From IMG/VR virus record IMGVR_UViG_3300049596_001419, positions 1 to 42,583 of that record: DNA of 42,583 nt. One strand, given 5' to 3'. Origin of the DNA: a virus. Below, piece after piece: positions 31,744 to 40,168 of this stretch (its first letter is position 1; every line of letters starts with the position of its first letter). Both the position numbers and the translations under genes were made by a program. Below the pieces are notes generated by a model. The model was not told the origin of the DNA. It worked only from the letters and a program-made list of their open reading frames with translations, and made no database searches.

Positions 31744-32637
31744 ATGAGCCACTTTTGTGTACTAGTTGTGTCAACGATTAATGATGACATTGATGAAATT
31801 TTAGAACCATATAATGAAAACCGTCGAGTTGATAGGTATGTCAGCCAAACTAAAGCTGAAGTTATTAAATTAGCAGTTGATCGACGTGAAGAATATAAAA
31901 ACGGAAGATATGCTGAGTTCTTAGCTGACCCTATAAAATATGAAGAGGGCTGCACCAACCCAGGTCACATTGAATTTATTAAAGTAACTTTTCCTAAGCT
32001 TCTTGAAATGAATGATGAAGAGCTATATCAAGATGAAATAAAATACTATGAGCCTAGTGATATTGGACCAAATGGAGAAATATATTCAACTTATAATCCA
32101 GACTCTAAATGGGATTGGTATGAAGTCGGAGGCAGATATGCAGGTATGCTTAGAGTAAAAGATGGAACTCCTTTCCATGAACCTAATTTTTCTTGGGATG
32201 TTGAGCCTGATGAGCAAGAAAAAGTAATTGGTGATTTTGGAACGGATGTTGCTGTTGCCGGAACAGTTGATTTTACTAAGATACATAGAACTGACGAAAG
32301 TTATACAGCTTCGCTAAGATACTGGGAATTAATGGTAGAAGGTGCTAAACCTAAAACTGAAGATGAAAATGAAATGGTCAGCCATAGCTTTTATACTCCA
32401 GAATTTTATATTGAACGTTATGGAAATAAAGAGACTTATGCAAAGTGTCAATCATCATTTTCAACTTGGGCAGTCTTAATGGATGGAGCATGGTATGAAA
32501 AAGGTAGCATGGGAATGTTTGCGCTATCTGATGAGACCCATGACGAGGCAATTGACTGGGAAATAAATTATTACGATCGTTTTATTAAAAACCTTCCTGA
32601 AAAGTCGATATTAACCATTATTGATTGCCATATATAA
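31744..32637 (+). CDS. Conserved phage/bacterial hypothetical protein
   Basis: 297 residues. Pattern MSHFCVLVV...LEPYNEN followed by SKWDWYEVGGRY is diagnostic of a widespread family with no known function. The middle contains an aspartate-rich block (WDVEPDEQEKVIGD). No catalytic residues can be assigned. Confidence 0.78.
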   Translation: MSHFCVLVVSTINDDIDEILEPYNENRRVDRYVSQTKAEVIKLAVDRREEYKNGRYAEFLADPIKYEEGCTNPGHIEFIKVTFPKLLEMNDEELYQDEIKYYEPSDIGPNGEIYSTYNPDSKWDWYEVGGRYAGMLRVKDGTPFHEPNFSWDVEPDEQEKVIGDFGTDVAVAGTVDFTKIHRTDESYTASLRYWELMVEGAKPKTEDENEMVSHSFYTPEFYIERYGNKETYAKCQSSFSTWAVLMDGAWYEKGSMGMFALSDETHDEAIDWEINYYDRFIKNLPEKSILTIIDCHI

Positions 32638-32638
32638 A

Positions 32639-32959
32639 ATGAAAAAAGCAACTATCTCACTTAAAATGAAAATTGGAATTGTTGAATATGATTTCAAAAA
32701 AATAATTAAAGAATGGATAAAAAAAGAGTGTCGGTCAGAGGCAGAAGAGATAATTGGCTTGATCTTGCGTTGGGATACTCGATATACTTATACTCTACTG
32801 GTAGAATTTATTATCTATCATGAAAATAAAATGGGTAATCAAGTTTGCAGTCAACTAGATTTTATGAAATATAAACTTGTTGATCATGGCCGTATGAAAC
32901 ACGAAGGATGCTTTGGTGCACCATTCATTGAAGTTAATGATCATGACTATGAAAAATAA
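32639..32959 (+). CDS. Hypothetical protein
   Basis: 106 residues from the ATG at 32639; the upstream in-frame TTG at 32621 is less likely because it overlaps the previous gene. Helical with a basic start (MKKATISLKMKIG). Not recognised. Confidence 0.6.
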   Translation: MKKATISLKMKIGIVEYDFKKIIKEWIKKECRSEAEEIIGLILRWDTRYTYTLLVEFIIYHENKMGNQVCSQLDFMKYKLVDHGRMKHEGCFGAPFIEVNDHDYEK

Positions 32960-33206
32960 TTACCTTGGCCCTAAGAAAAGAGAAGCTCGAGAAAGAGCAG
33001 TTAACCTCTATAAAGCTAATATAAAAACATTACGTGAACGTGGATTTGAAGTATTTCCAGTTAACTATCATGGAAAGGTTCCAATGGGATGGACATTTGC
33101 TCTTAATGGAAATAGATCAGTTTATGCTTGGGATTGTGAATCGTCAGTTATTAACTATCTATTAGAATTAAAAGAAGGTGAATTGCCAGCTGGATTAACA
33201 GTATGA
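32949..33206 (+). CDS. Hypothetical basic protein
   Basis: 85 residues from the ATG at 32949; earlier in-frame ATGs at 32937 and 32943 are also possible. The gene overlaps the end of the preceding one by 11 bases. Begins with a basic helix (GPKKREARERAVNLYK). Not recognised. Confidence 0.58.
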   Translation: MKNNYLGPKKREARERAVNLYKANIKTLRERGFEVFPVNYHGKVPMGWTFALNGNRSVYAWDCESSVINYLLELKEGELPAGLTV

Positions 33207-33208
33207 TA

Positions 33209-33242
33209 GAATATTAAACAGTAAATTAGCTGTTTAATATTC
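33209..33242. terminator. Hairpin between convergent genes
   Basis: A perfect 13-base-pair stem (GAATATTAAACAG with CTGTTTAATATTC) and an 8-base loop, overlapping the last codons of the minus-strand gene. No clear U-tract, so a bidirectional terminator or mRNA-end stabiliser is possible. Confidence 0.55.
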
Positions 33243-34683
33243 TCCAAACTTTATATGAAAGAATCATTGATTCTCCTAAGTATTCTTTACGTAATCTTTT
33301 AACTTCTTCCATATCTCCTTTTTCGTATGCATCAATAATTGCGTTACTTACTTCCGCTTTAGAAAGATCAGATCTATTTTGAATATCTGTACCCATTTTT
33401 GGTTCTTCTTCATAATTAGGTGAAGAATAGTCAGAGTCTCCTTTTAAAGATCTTTGATATTCATCCTCTTGATTAAGATCATTTAAAACTTCTTCTATAA
33501 TTGGATCACAAAGCTCAACTGATTCTGGTGATTCAGAAAGAATAGCATTTACTACGTCTAACATTTCTTTAGCATCTTCTTGTCCAAGCATTGCAATTTT
33601 ACCAAAGAATAAGAAATTTACTTTTTCTTGAAATGATGCAATTTCTACATCACTAGAATCAGTGTCAATTAATGACTCAACAACCGCTTTTACTTTAGGA
33701 TGTTCTGCAACGACAGTAAAGAATGCATTTTGCATTTGACGACCGTATTTAATTTCTTGTAATTCATCAAATAAAGTATCAGTATTCATTACAACTTTTT
33801 CAGCATCACCTCCATATAGAGATTCAAGACTTGCTTGAGTAACTAACATATAAATACCTTTAATTGATTCATGAATAAGAACAGATAAGTCAACTCCTCG
33901 AGCTCTAACTGTTACTCCTACTCCTGATACTAAATCCTCAGCATCTTCATTATTTAAGATATCATCACCGTTTGCTAAATTGTCTAATACTTTTTGTGCA
34001 ATATCTTCTTTTTCTTCTCCTTGCTCTTCTTCAAATTCAATAGCACAACTTCCACTAAATCCTTCACGATTTTGCCACATTCCTTTTTGCATTTCTTCAG
34101 GTATTGTCCAATCAAAGAATTGAGCAACCGCTGATATTTTATTTAATGTAGCTAAATACTCAGTTGCATTAGATCCCATTATTTTGGAAATACCATCCTT
34201 AAAGATTGAAAGATTTAGGATTGATTTAACACTAAGTCCTTTTCCTTGTTGAATAGTTCTTAGGATCTTTCTTTTATTAATTTGATTAATTAAGTCAGTG
34301 TCTAAAATCTCTTCAAGCTCAGGTTGTTCAGTTGGAGTCTCTTCCATTTCTTGTTTAACTCCTCGGCGATCTTCAATTTTAAGATCAAGAGTCACATCAT
34401 CAAGTAGAGAACCGTATAGTTCTTGAAGTGCAGCTGTTACTAAATCAGATAGATCCGCTTCATTACCTCTCTGTAATTGTTGAGATCGTTGAACTAATCC
34501 CATAAAATTTTGAATATCTTGGCGATTCTGCATTGCAAAATCTCTTGATTCTCTATCAGATCCTTGTGAAATCTTATTTAACCATGATTCTTTACTAGAT
34601 CCCTCTTCTCCTGGGATACCGATATTTCCTCTAAGATCAGCTTCAGCGATAAATGATTTAAAATCGAATACTTTATTTTGCAT
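33226..34683 (-). CDS. Large acidic capsid-signal protein
   Basis: 485 residues. Leader FDFKSFIAEADL is nearly identical to the T4 motif FIAEA (I-A-E before A, E14). The whole protein is acidic and largely helical, with disordered Glu-rich stretches (residues about 108-130 and 400-435). A middle section (FDWTIPEEMQKGMWQNREGFSGSCAIEF) may be a folded core. No catalytic motif. The strongest of the candidates for a large head-packaged protein or core scaffold. It overlaps the upstream small capsid-signal gene by 11 bases. Confidence 0.8.
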   Translation of the reverse strand: MQNKVFDFKSFIAEADLRGNIGIPGEEGSSKESWLNKISQGSDRESRDFAMQNRQDIQNFMGLVQRSQQLQRGNEADLSDLVTAALQELYGSLLDDVTLDLKIEDRRGVKQEMEETPTEQPELEEILDTDLINQINKRKILRTIQQGKGLSVKSILNLSIFKDGISKIMGSNATEYLATLNKISAVAQFFDWTIPEEMQKGMWQNREGFSGSCAIEFEEEQGEEKEDIAQKVLDNLANGDDILNNEDAEDLVSGVGVTVRARGVDLSVLIHESIKGIYMLVTQASLESLYGGDAEKVVMNTDTLFDELQEIKYGRQMQNAFFTVVAEHPKVKAVVESLIDTDSSDVEIASFQEKVNFLFFGKIAMLGQEDAKEMLDVVNAILSESPESVELCDPIIEEVLNDLNQEDEYQRSLKGDSDYSSPNYEEEPKMGTDIQNRSDLSKAEVSNAIIDAYEKGDMEEVKRLRKEYLGESMILSYKVWRILNS

Positions 34684-34948
34684 ATTTGTTATATAAATTT
34701 TTAATAATTTTAGTACCTTCTGGTGTATCTTTAATCTCTGCTAATGTTTCAAAGAATAGATCTATCATCTCTTGATATTCTGCCATTGGTTTACCCTGTT
34801 CCTTTTCTCCAGGTCTCTTAGTTGGAATAGGTCTTCCTGGTCGAGTGATTGGAGTTGCAGGTTTAACTGGTGTTTGTATTCCAGGTCTAGTCTGAGTATC
34901 GTCCATTACAAATCGTTCATAGATTGATTGTATATGTCTTTTCATCAT
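34673..34948 (-). CDS. Small Pro-rich capsid-signal protein
   Basis: 91 residues. Leader MMKRHIQSIYERF includes I-Y-E (E11). Residues 18-52 are Pro/Arg/Thr-rich and disordered (TPVKPATPITRPGRPIPTK). The C-terminal half is helical. A late-type element lies 20 bases upstream. Not recognised. Confidence 0.72.
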   Translation of the reverse strand: MMKRHIQSIYERFVMDDTQTRPGIQTPVKPATPITRPGRPIPTKRPGEKEQGKPMAEYQEMIDLFFETLAEIKDTPEGTKIIKNLYNKYAK

Positions 34949-34968
34949 AAATATTTAATTTATTTTAG

Positions 34969-34978
34969 TTATTTATCT
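34969..34978 (-). promoter_or_regulatory. T4-late-like promoter element
   Basis: AGATAAATAA on the minus strand, 20 bases upstream of the ATG at 34948. It drives the 34673 and 33226 genes and lies close to a divergent plus-strand copy at 35026. Confidence 0.6.
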
Positions 34979-35025
34979 TAATATTTACTATAATTATAGT
35001 TTTAATTGAGAGAATGTTAATTTAG

Positions 35026-35035
35026 AGATAAATAA
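35026..35035 (+). promoter_or_regulatory. T4-late-like promoter element
   Basis: AGATAAATAA, 25 bases before the ATG at 35061. Divergent partner of 34969-34978. Confidence 0.6.
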
Positions 35036-35060
35036 GTATATAAAACAATTTATTTTAAAT

Positions 35061-36554
35061 ATGAGTACAATATTATCTTTTTCTAATTGGTCTAGAGACA
35101 ATCAATTAAATGAAAATATCCAAGCAGCAAAAGCCTTTTTATTAAAAAAAGCAGCTGATCACCGTGGATTGGGAGTATCCGATATCTCAGTTGAGGATCA
35201 ACAAAAGATTTTAAATAATCCTGATTATAAAGCTATTCTTGAATTATTAAAGAGCAATCACGGATATGTATTTCCATTTGTTAAATTTAGATTTGAGCAT
35301 GGCGCAGACTTATCTCAACTTAGAGAACTATATCAAAAAATAAAAGATAATGCTGGGTCACTTTCTTCTTTGTCAATGACCATTGAAGAATATTCAAATC
35401 AATCTACTGTTAATGGAGTCCCTTCAATTGAAGCACTGATTGATGAATTTTATAAGATTGAATCTCGTAGAAAACATAAATGGGTTATTGATAAAGTAAA
35501 TGGAGATCTTCGTAGAAGTATTAAAGCCTTACCTCTAGATCAAATTGATCGATTATATAGAGCCGCTGCACTTATTGATAAAGCAGATGCGGACGCTGGA
35601 GATTTTACTGATCCTGAAACTGGCCGAGTTACAAATAATCGACTTGCTCTACTTTCTAAAACTAATGCATTTAGTGATGGTGCTAAATATATTACTTGGG
35701 TTGAAGAATATACACAAGGAGTAGCAAATTCTGATGTAACTGCAAAGATTGCTGAACTTAGAAAACTCGAGCCTGAAGCAGGGCTTATTTATAATAAAGA
35801 TGGATACGTAGTACTTGGTATTCGAACTGAAAGTGCTCAAAAGGCATTGTGTTCAGTAGGTATATGGTGTATTAATCGCGGTGCGTGGTCAAGTTATGGC
35901 GGAAAACCGAAGGCTATTCAAATTAATATATTTAATTTTAATAAACCTATCACCGATGTTATGCATATATCTGGTACTACAATTACGGATGATCGAGTTA
36001 CTGCCTCTCATGATAAAAATGATGATTCGATTATAAGATCTACTAATCCGAGAGATCATTTCTTAGGATTAGGATATTCTCAAGAGTTAGTTGATGCAAT
36101 TGTTTTAAATATCCCAAGGGAATATGCAATAAAAAAACTGGTTACTGACTTTAATATTGATACTAGCAATCCTGAAAAACTATTAACTGATTTAATTAAA
36201 GCTAGTTATCAATTAGACAATACTTCAGATAATTCAATTACTCGTATAATTGATCTTGTAAAAAATAATATATTAAATAACTTATCTGAGGATCAAATTA
36301 TTGAAATATATAAATCAATTGGTATACTTTCTCAAGTGTCAGCGATGTTTCTAAATAATGCGATTCCTAATTTATCACTTGATACTAAAAATAAATTAAT
36401 TGAAATAAATGATAAAAAAGTATCTCAATTAAAAGCTATTTTTTCAAGAGTTGGTGCAGATTTTAATAAAGCTCTTACTTCAGTCATATCAAATGAGGAA
36501 AATATTAAAAATATATTAATGTCTGGCGATACTATTTCTAATGATAGTAATTAA
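35061..36554 (+). CDS. Large capsid-signal protein with WC-type domain
   Basis: 497 residues. Leader MSTILSFSNWSRDNQLNEN ends in L-N-E (E18). A central region (about residues 263-330) contains ALCSVGIWCINRGAW and a strand-rich QINIFNFNKPITDVMHISG, reminiscent of a domain in hypothetical proteins of other large phages with a WC...YY...strand pattern. The rest is helical and charged, with a C-terminal helical array of Ser/Asn/Ile-rich repeats. No catalytic residues established. Probable head-packaged protein. Confidence 0.75.
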   Translation: MSTILSFSNWSRDNQLNENIQAAKAFLLKKAADHRGLGVSDISVEDQQKILNNPDYKAILELLKSNHGYVFPFVKFRFEHGADLSQLRELYQKIKDNAGSLSSLSMTIEEYSNQSTVNGVPSIEALIDEFYKIESRRKHKWVIDKVNGDLRRSIKALPLDQIDRLYRAAALIDKADADAGDFTDPETGRVTNNRLALLSKTNAFSDGAKYITWVEEYTQGVANSDVTAKIAELRKLEPEAGLIYNKDGYVVLGIRTESAQKALCSVGIWCINRGAWSSYGGKPKAIQINIFNFNKPITDVMHISGTTITDDRVTASHDKNDDSIIRSTNPRDHFLGLGYSQELVDAIVLNIPREYAIKKLVTDFNIDTSNPEKLLTDLIKASYQLDNTSDNSITRIIDLVKNNILNNLSEDQIIEIYKSIGILSQVSAMFLNNAIPNLSLDTKNKLIEINDKKVSQLKAIFSRVGADFNKALTSVISNEENIKNILMSGDTISNDSN

Positions 36555-36605
36555 ACTTTTTTATTTTAATTAGTATTATAGTTAATATTACTAAACTAAA
36601 CTAAA

Positions 36606-36896
36606 ATGAAACAGAGTAAAATTGATGAAGCTCTATTCGATTGTTATCGAGAGCTTTTTGCTAATTCAACACCAAAGGGAGATTTTGATAAACTTGTTGA
36701 GACTGCTGAGATCAATGACCGAGGCCAAAAAGAGATTCCTTTTAGGGATTATGAGTTACCTGAAGAAAAGTTTCAGCAGATCATAAAAGATACTTTAACT
36801 AAGCATAAGGTACCTAAAAGTTTACATAGATCCTTCAGTGTAGCAATACATTTAGGTTGTTCTCCAAAATTTACTAGGAAAGATGCAGCACTCTAA
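36606..36896 (+). CDS. Hypothetical protein
   Basis: 96 residues, helical and charged (EALFDCYRELF; DYELPEEKFQQIIKDTL). Resembles small phage proteins of unknown function. Overlaps the following gene by 14 bases. Confidence 0.62.
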   Translation: MKQSKIDEALFDCYRELFANSTPKGDFDKLVETAEINDRGQKEIPFRDYELPEEKFQQIIKDTLTKHKVPKSLHRSFSVAIHLGCSPKFTRKDAAL

Positions 36897-37074
36897 TTTT
36901 ATCTTACCTAATTATACTGAGAGTAAACCTACCCCTGGTCCAAAATCAGGTGGAGTCGTTTTACCTGAATTCATAGTTCGCTGGGAATATGATGGAGATG
37001 GCAAAATTGTAGTTTATCTAAATGATGAAAACGAAAATCAGCTTGATAAAATAGTCTGGCATGAGAGACATTAA
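36883..37074 (+). CDS. Hypothetical small protein
   Basis: 63 residues. Pro-rich N-terminal half then strands. Overlaps the previous gene's end. Not recognised; a weak coding candidate. Confidence 0.5.
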   Translation: MQHSNFILPNYTESKPTPGPKSGGVVLPEFIVRWEYDGDGKIVVYLNDENENQLDKIVWHERH

Positions 37075-37098
37075 AGTAGCATAATTAAAAAATTTGAG

Positions 37099-37794
37099 AT
37101 GAGTAAAAACTACATTATATGGAAGGCAATTGACGTCGATCAGATAGAAAACATAAAACATCTGATTGAGGTTGGTGAGTGGCATCCAGGATATAAGACT
37201 TTTCCAAATATGGATCCTATTACAGGTATTTCGATGGCATCAAACAAAGAATACTCACAAAGCAATCATAACTACCAAATAGTTGCAAAAATTGTCTATG
37301 ATGCAATGGACAAATCGGAAGATTTTGATATTTTTTGTTTTCCAAAAACAAGCAGTCCTATTCTGATATCAAAATACGATGTTGGCGAGAAGATGAGTAT
37401 ACATGAGGATAATCCAAAAAACGGAGATTTTAGCACCACACTATTCCTAAACGATCCTTCCACCTATGAAGGCGGTGAGCTGTGTCTCTACATCAATGGA
37501 AAAGAAGAGAAAATAAAATTAGACGCAGGGTACGCTATAACTTATGAGACTGGAATACCTCATCGAGTCAACCGACTGGAGAATGGGCAGAGACTAGTTA
37601 TTGCATTGTGGTCGAAAAGTTATACGATTGACCCGTTACATAGAGATATTTTAAATGATATATTCAAACTTGAAAAAATGATACAGGACGATGATCAAGT
37701 TTACTCAGATTTTGAATTATATCTAAATTCACCAAGGAAAATAATAAAATCTATAAAAAATAAAATTCTCAGGAAATACCAATTATCTAGCTAG
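37099..37794 (+). CDS. 2OG-Fe(II) oxygenase, PKHD/P4H type
   Basis: 231 residues. The 2-oxoglutarate/iron facial triad is visible: H102-x-D104 in SIHEDN, distal H155 in GIPHRV and R165 for 2-oxoglutarate. The intervening FSTTLFLNDPSTYEGGELCLY matches prolyl/lysyl-hydroxylase-type phage oxygenases. It hydroxylates a protein or nucleotide substrate not deducible here. The gene looks richer in G+C in several stretches than its neighbours, which hints at recent acquisition. Confidence 0.87.
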   Translation: MSKNYIIWKAIDVDQIENIKHLIEVGEWHPGYKTFPNMDPITGISMASNKEYSQSNHNYQIVAKIVYDAMDKSEDFDIFCFPKTSSPILISKYDVGEKMSIHEDNPKNGDFSTTLFLNDPSTYEGGELCLYINGKEEKIKLDAGYAITYETGIPHRVNRLENGQRLVIALWSKSYTIDPLHRDILNDIFKLEKMIQDDDQVYSDFELYLNSPRKIIKSIKNKILRKYQLSS

Positions 37795-37855
37795 CGAATG
37801 GGTCTATGTTAGTTATCGTAAAACCAGTTGCTCACATTTAATAATTAAATCTATT

Positions 37856-37871
37856 TGTGTATAATATAATT
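37856..37871 (+). promoter_or_regulatory. Possible early/middle-type promoter element
   Basis: TTGTGTATAATATAAT-like sequence about 14 bases before the ATG at 37885. A TATAAT-type core resembling those at 29945 and 39813. The rest of the interval 37795-37884 shows nothing else. Confidence 0.35.
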
Positions 37872-37884
37872 AAAATCAATACAC

Positions 37885-38625
37885 ATGTACGATAAAATAT
37901 TTGAATTCTGCAAAGTTAAAAATCAAGGAACCGTTTATAAAAATGGTACTTCGGTTACGCCAAGAGTTAAATTTTTAATTAATTTACTTAATGATCTTGA
38001 TTTACCATATGAACTTGACTCTTTTCCTGTTGATGAAGATACTATGGGATATAATCTTGTTCTTAGAGGAACTTCAAAAAAGATGATAACTGCACATCAT
38101 GATATCGTAAATCCAAATATTGATAATGCAAACGATAATTCAGCATCCGTAATTAATGCAATTGCGACCAAACTTCTTCATCCGGGACTACATGTAGTTT
38201 TATTAGATGGCGAAGAAGTTGGAGGATTGGGATCACAGAGATTATCTGAAGAGATTAATGAAGGCTCATTTGGAACAATTGACTGGATTCTTAATCTTGA
38301 ATTGACTGGTCGAGGTGGAGATACTTTCTTTATTGGCAACTATCCTGGTAAATTAACAGATCACATTAGAGGGATCTTTGATTGTCCAATAGTAAATACT
38401 CCATTTAATGATTCATCAATCTTTAGAAATAATGGAATTGATTCAGTCGTAATTAATCCATTACCTATCTTAGAAAGCGGTGAGAGTCCAGTAAAATGGG
38501 GAGATCAATATTTAGATTTCTCAATGCTTCACAACTGCCATAATGAAAAAGATACACTCGATACAATTAGTGTAGGGGATATGAAATTATTTGTTGAAAA
38601 TGTAATTAGTCCAATTATTAAATAA
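37885..38625 (+). CDS. M28-family zinc peptidase-like protein
   Basis: 246 residues. The M28 aminopeptidase pattern is present: TAHHDIV with H71/D73, NANDNSAS with D84, LLDGEEVGG with E110/E111, NLELTGRG with E139 region, and a late HNCHNEKD. Two zinc ions are expected. The usual signal peptide is absent, so it acts inside the cell or is packaged. Substrate unknown; peptide recycling or inactivation of a host peptide are possible roles. Confidence 0.85.
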   Translation: MYDKIFEFCKVKNQGTVYKNGTSVTPRVKFLINLLNDLDLPYELDSFPVDEDTMGYNLVLRGTSKKMITAHHDIVNPNIDNANDNSASVINAIATKLLHPGLHVVLLDGEEVGGLGSQRLSEEINEGSFGTIDWILNLELTGRGGDTFFIGNYPGKLTDHIRGIFDCPIVNTPFNDSSIFRNNGIDSVVINPLPILESGESPVKWGDQYLDFSMLHNCHNEKDTLDTISVGDMKLFVENVISPIIK

Positions 38626-38634
38626 TAAAGTATT

Positions 38635-38919
38635 ATGGAAAATCTAGAAGAATTATCTAAGAAATACCCAAATGATATGGATTTTGGGAGAGTCGTACGT
38701 CAATTAAAACCTTCAGATCAGGCAATTGAGCTCTTAAAAGAAATTATTGCTCTTCATGGATTTGGTGGGTATGGGTATGAAAATGCTCTATTAGAGAGAG
38801 GAAAAACTCATTATATGGATGAGGATGGAAAACCATTAGTTTATCGACATTCAATTGATGCAAATAAGATGAATGAAGTTGATGATAAAATTATTGCATA
38901 TTTAAAATCATTAAAATGA
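38635..38919 (+). CDS. Hypothetical protein
   Basis: 94 residues, soluble; the middle (IALHGFGGYGYENALLERG) is conserved-looking. Not recognised. Overlaps the next gene by 4 bases (ATGA). Confidence 0.65.
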   Translation: MENLEELSKKYPNDMDFGRVVRQLKPSDQAIELLKEIIALHGFGGYGYENALLERGKTHYMDEDGKPLVYRHSIDANKMNEVDDKIIAYLKSLK

Positions 38920-39560
38920 TTGAAAACTTAGAATTAATCAAACCTTTACTTAACTTTTCAGAAAAAGGAGATTTCTATATGCTTTATGTCTTTAAACGTA
39001 AAAAGGACCAGCCTGAAGAAGAACGTTCTAATCATCAATCAGTAAGAACTATTAAATCTTATTGTATCGAAAGCCTTGATCACTTAGAGAGAAGGTATGC
39101 CGAAATCAAACAGCTTTGTGAGATGTTTAAAGCTCGAGCTTATATTCATGTACAAAAACAAAATCATACTGATGTCGGTTTAAATATGTTGGCTGGATTA
39201 GCTGAGAGAATTAGAGACGGTGTCACAAATCAAAAGGGTCTATTTGATTCAGTTGTTGGCCAATTAAAAACCAATGAAAAACGTTGGATTATTGATGTTG
39301 ACGGAATGAGTGAACCTAGTCCATTAATGATGGCATTTATTGAGTATCACTGTGAGCCTATTACTATAATAAACTTTGATGAAATAGGGATTCCGATTGA
39401 GTATATAAATGGTCCAAAAATAGAAGCGATTATTCCAACTAAGAATGGACATCATCTAATCACAAAAAAGTTTAATGTAATGGCCTTTAAAAAAGAATAT
39501 CCAGAGATTGATATTCAAAAAAAGAATCCTACTTTATTATATTATCCTAATTCACTATAA
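38916..39560 (+). CDS. Hypothetical protein with primase-like residue pattern
   Basis: 214 residues. The late part has WIIDVDGMSEPS (residues about 128-139), an IDVDG acidic strand, then PTKNGHHLITKKFNVMAFKK and NPTLLYYPN. The hDhD followed by a G-H-H segment is vaguely like archaeo-eukaryotic primase motifs, but the fold cannot be asserted. The first half is helical with a Cys-containing section. Resembles a widespread phage protein of unknown function. Confidence 0.7.
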   Translation: MIENLELIKPLLNFSEKGDFYMLYVFKRKKDQPEEERSNHQSVRTIKSYCIESLDHLERRYAEIKQLCEMFKARAYIHVQKQNHTDVGLNMLAGLAERIRDGVTNQKGLFDSVVGQLKTNEKRWIIDVDGMSEPSPLMMAFIEYHCEPITIINFDEIGIPIEYINGPKIEAIIPTKNGHHLITKKFNVMAFKKEYPEIDIQKKNPTLLYYPNSL

Positions 39561-39561
39561 T

Positions 39562-39798
39562 ATGTCACCAGAAAAAAGTTATATTTCAATGGTTAAACGC
39601 ATTGGGATTCCATGGAAGATAGAATTAGCTGAGAGTCAAGATATCCAATCTCATCTTGACTATATTGAAAGTATTAAAGAGGATCCTGTCATTGAAGAAG
39701 CAAAAATATTAAAGTTTAATAAAATTGCAGGATTCACAATATTAACTGAAACAGATGACCTCTTTTTTGAGGGAACAATATTACCTAAATATTATTAA
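39562..39798 (+). CDS. Hypothetical protein
   Basis: 78 residues from the ATG at 39562; an upstream in-frame ATG at 39508 overlaps the preceding gene by 53 bases and is rejected. Helical and acidic. Not recognised. Confidence 0.6.
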   Translation: MSPEKSYISMVKRIGIPWKIELAESQDIQSHLDYIESIKEDPVIEEAKILKFNKIAGFTILTETDDLFFEGTILPKYY

Positions 39799-39812
39799 AA
39801 CTATTAAAAATT

Positions 39813-39827
39813 AATAGTATAATAATT
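39813..39827 (+). promoter_or_regulatory. Possible early/middle-type promoter element
   Basis: AATAGTATAATAATT, a TATAAT-like core 15 bases before the ATG at 39843, similar to those at 24232 and 29945. Confidence 0.35.
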
Positions 39828-39842
39828 TAAAACTTATATACT

Positions 39843-40163
39843 ATGAAAATATTTTATATTTTACTTGCATGTACTTTAGCAAGTTGCGTAACTGATAGAA
39901 ATATCCTAACTAGTGTTGAAAAAAGTGAATGGACTAATCGACATGACACTATTTTTCATAAAAACATACCAGTTGCAGTATTCACCCATTTTGAATATGA
40001 ATTATATAAGGGTGATCAAACAATTGAATTATGTTTATCCCAAATCAATGATACTTTAAATGATATTGATGGCTTAATTAATTATGTGCATACTGTTCAT
40101 TCAAAGGAAAAAGTTCAGATACGTGCAATGTATCCAAATACAATGTTTAATCGTAAACCATAA
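39843..40163 (+). CDS. Lipoprotein
   Basis: 106 residues. An N-terminal signal with a lipobox, FYILLACTLASC, with the lipid-modified Cys at residue 15, so the protein is anchored to the envelope. The mature part is polar and short with no recognised domain. Lipoproteins in phage genomes may be superinfection-exclusion factors or outer spanins; a proline-rich spanin-type sequence is not seen. Confidence 0.72.
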   Translation: MKIFYILLACTLASCVTDRNILTSVEKSEWTNRHDTIFHKNIPVAVFTHFEYELYKGDQTIELCLSQINDTLNDIDGLINYVHTVHSKEKVQIRAMYPNTMFNRKP

Positions 40164-40168
40164 GTGAT

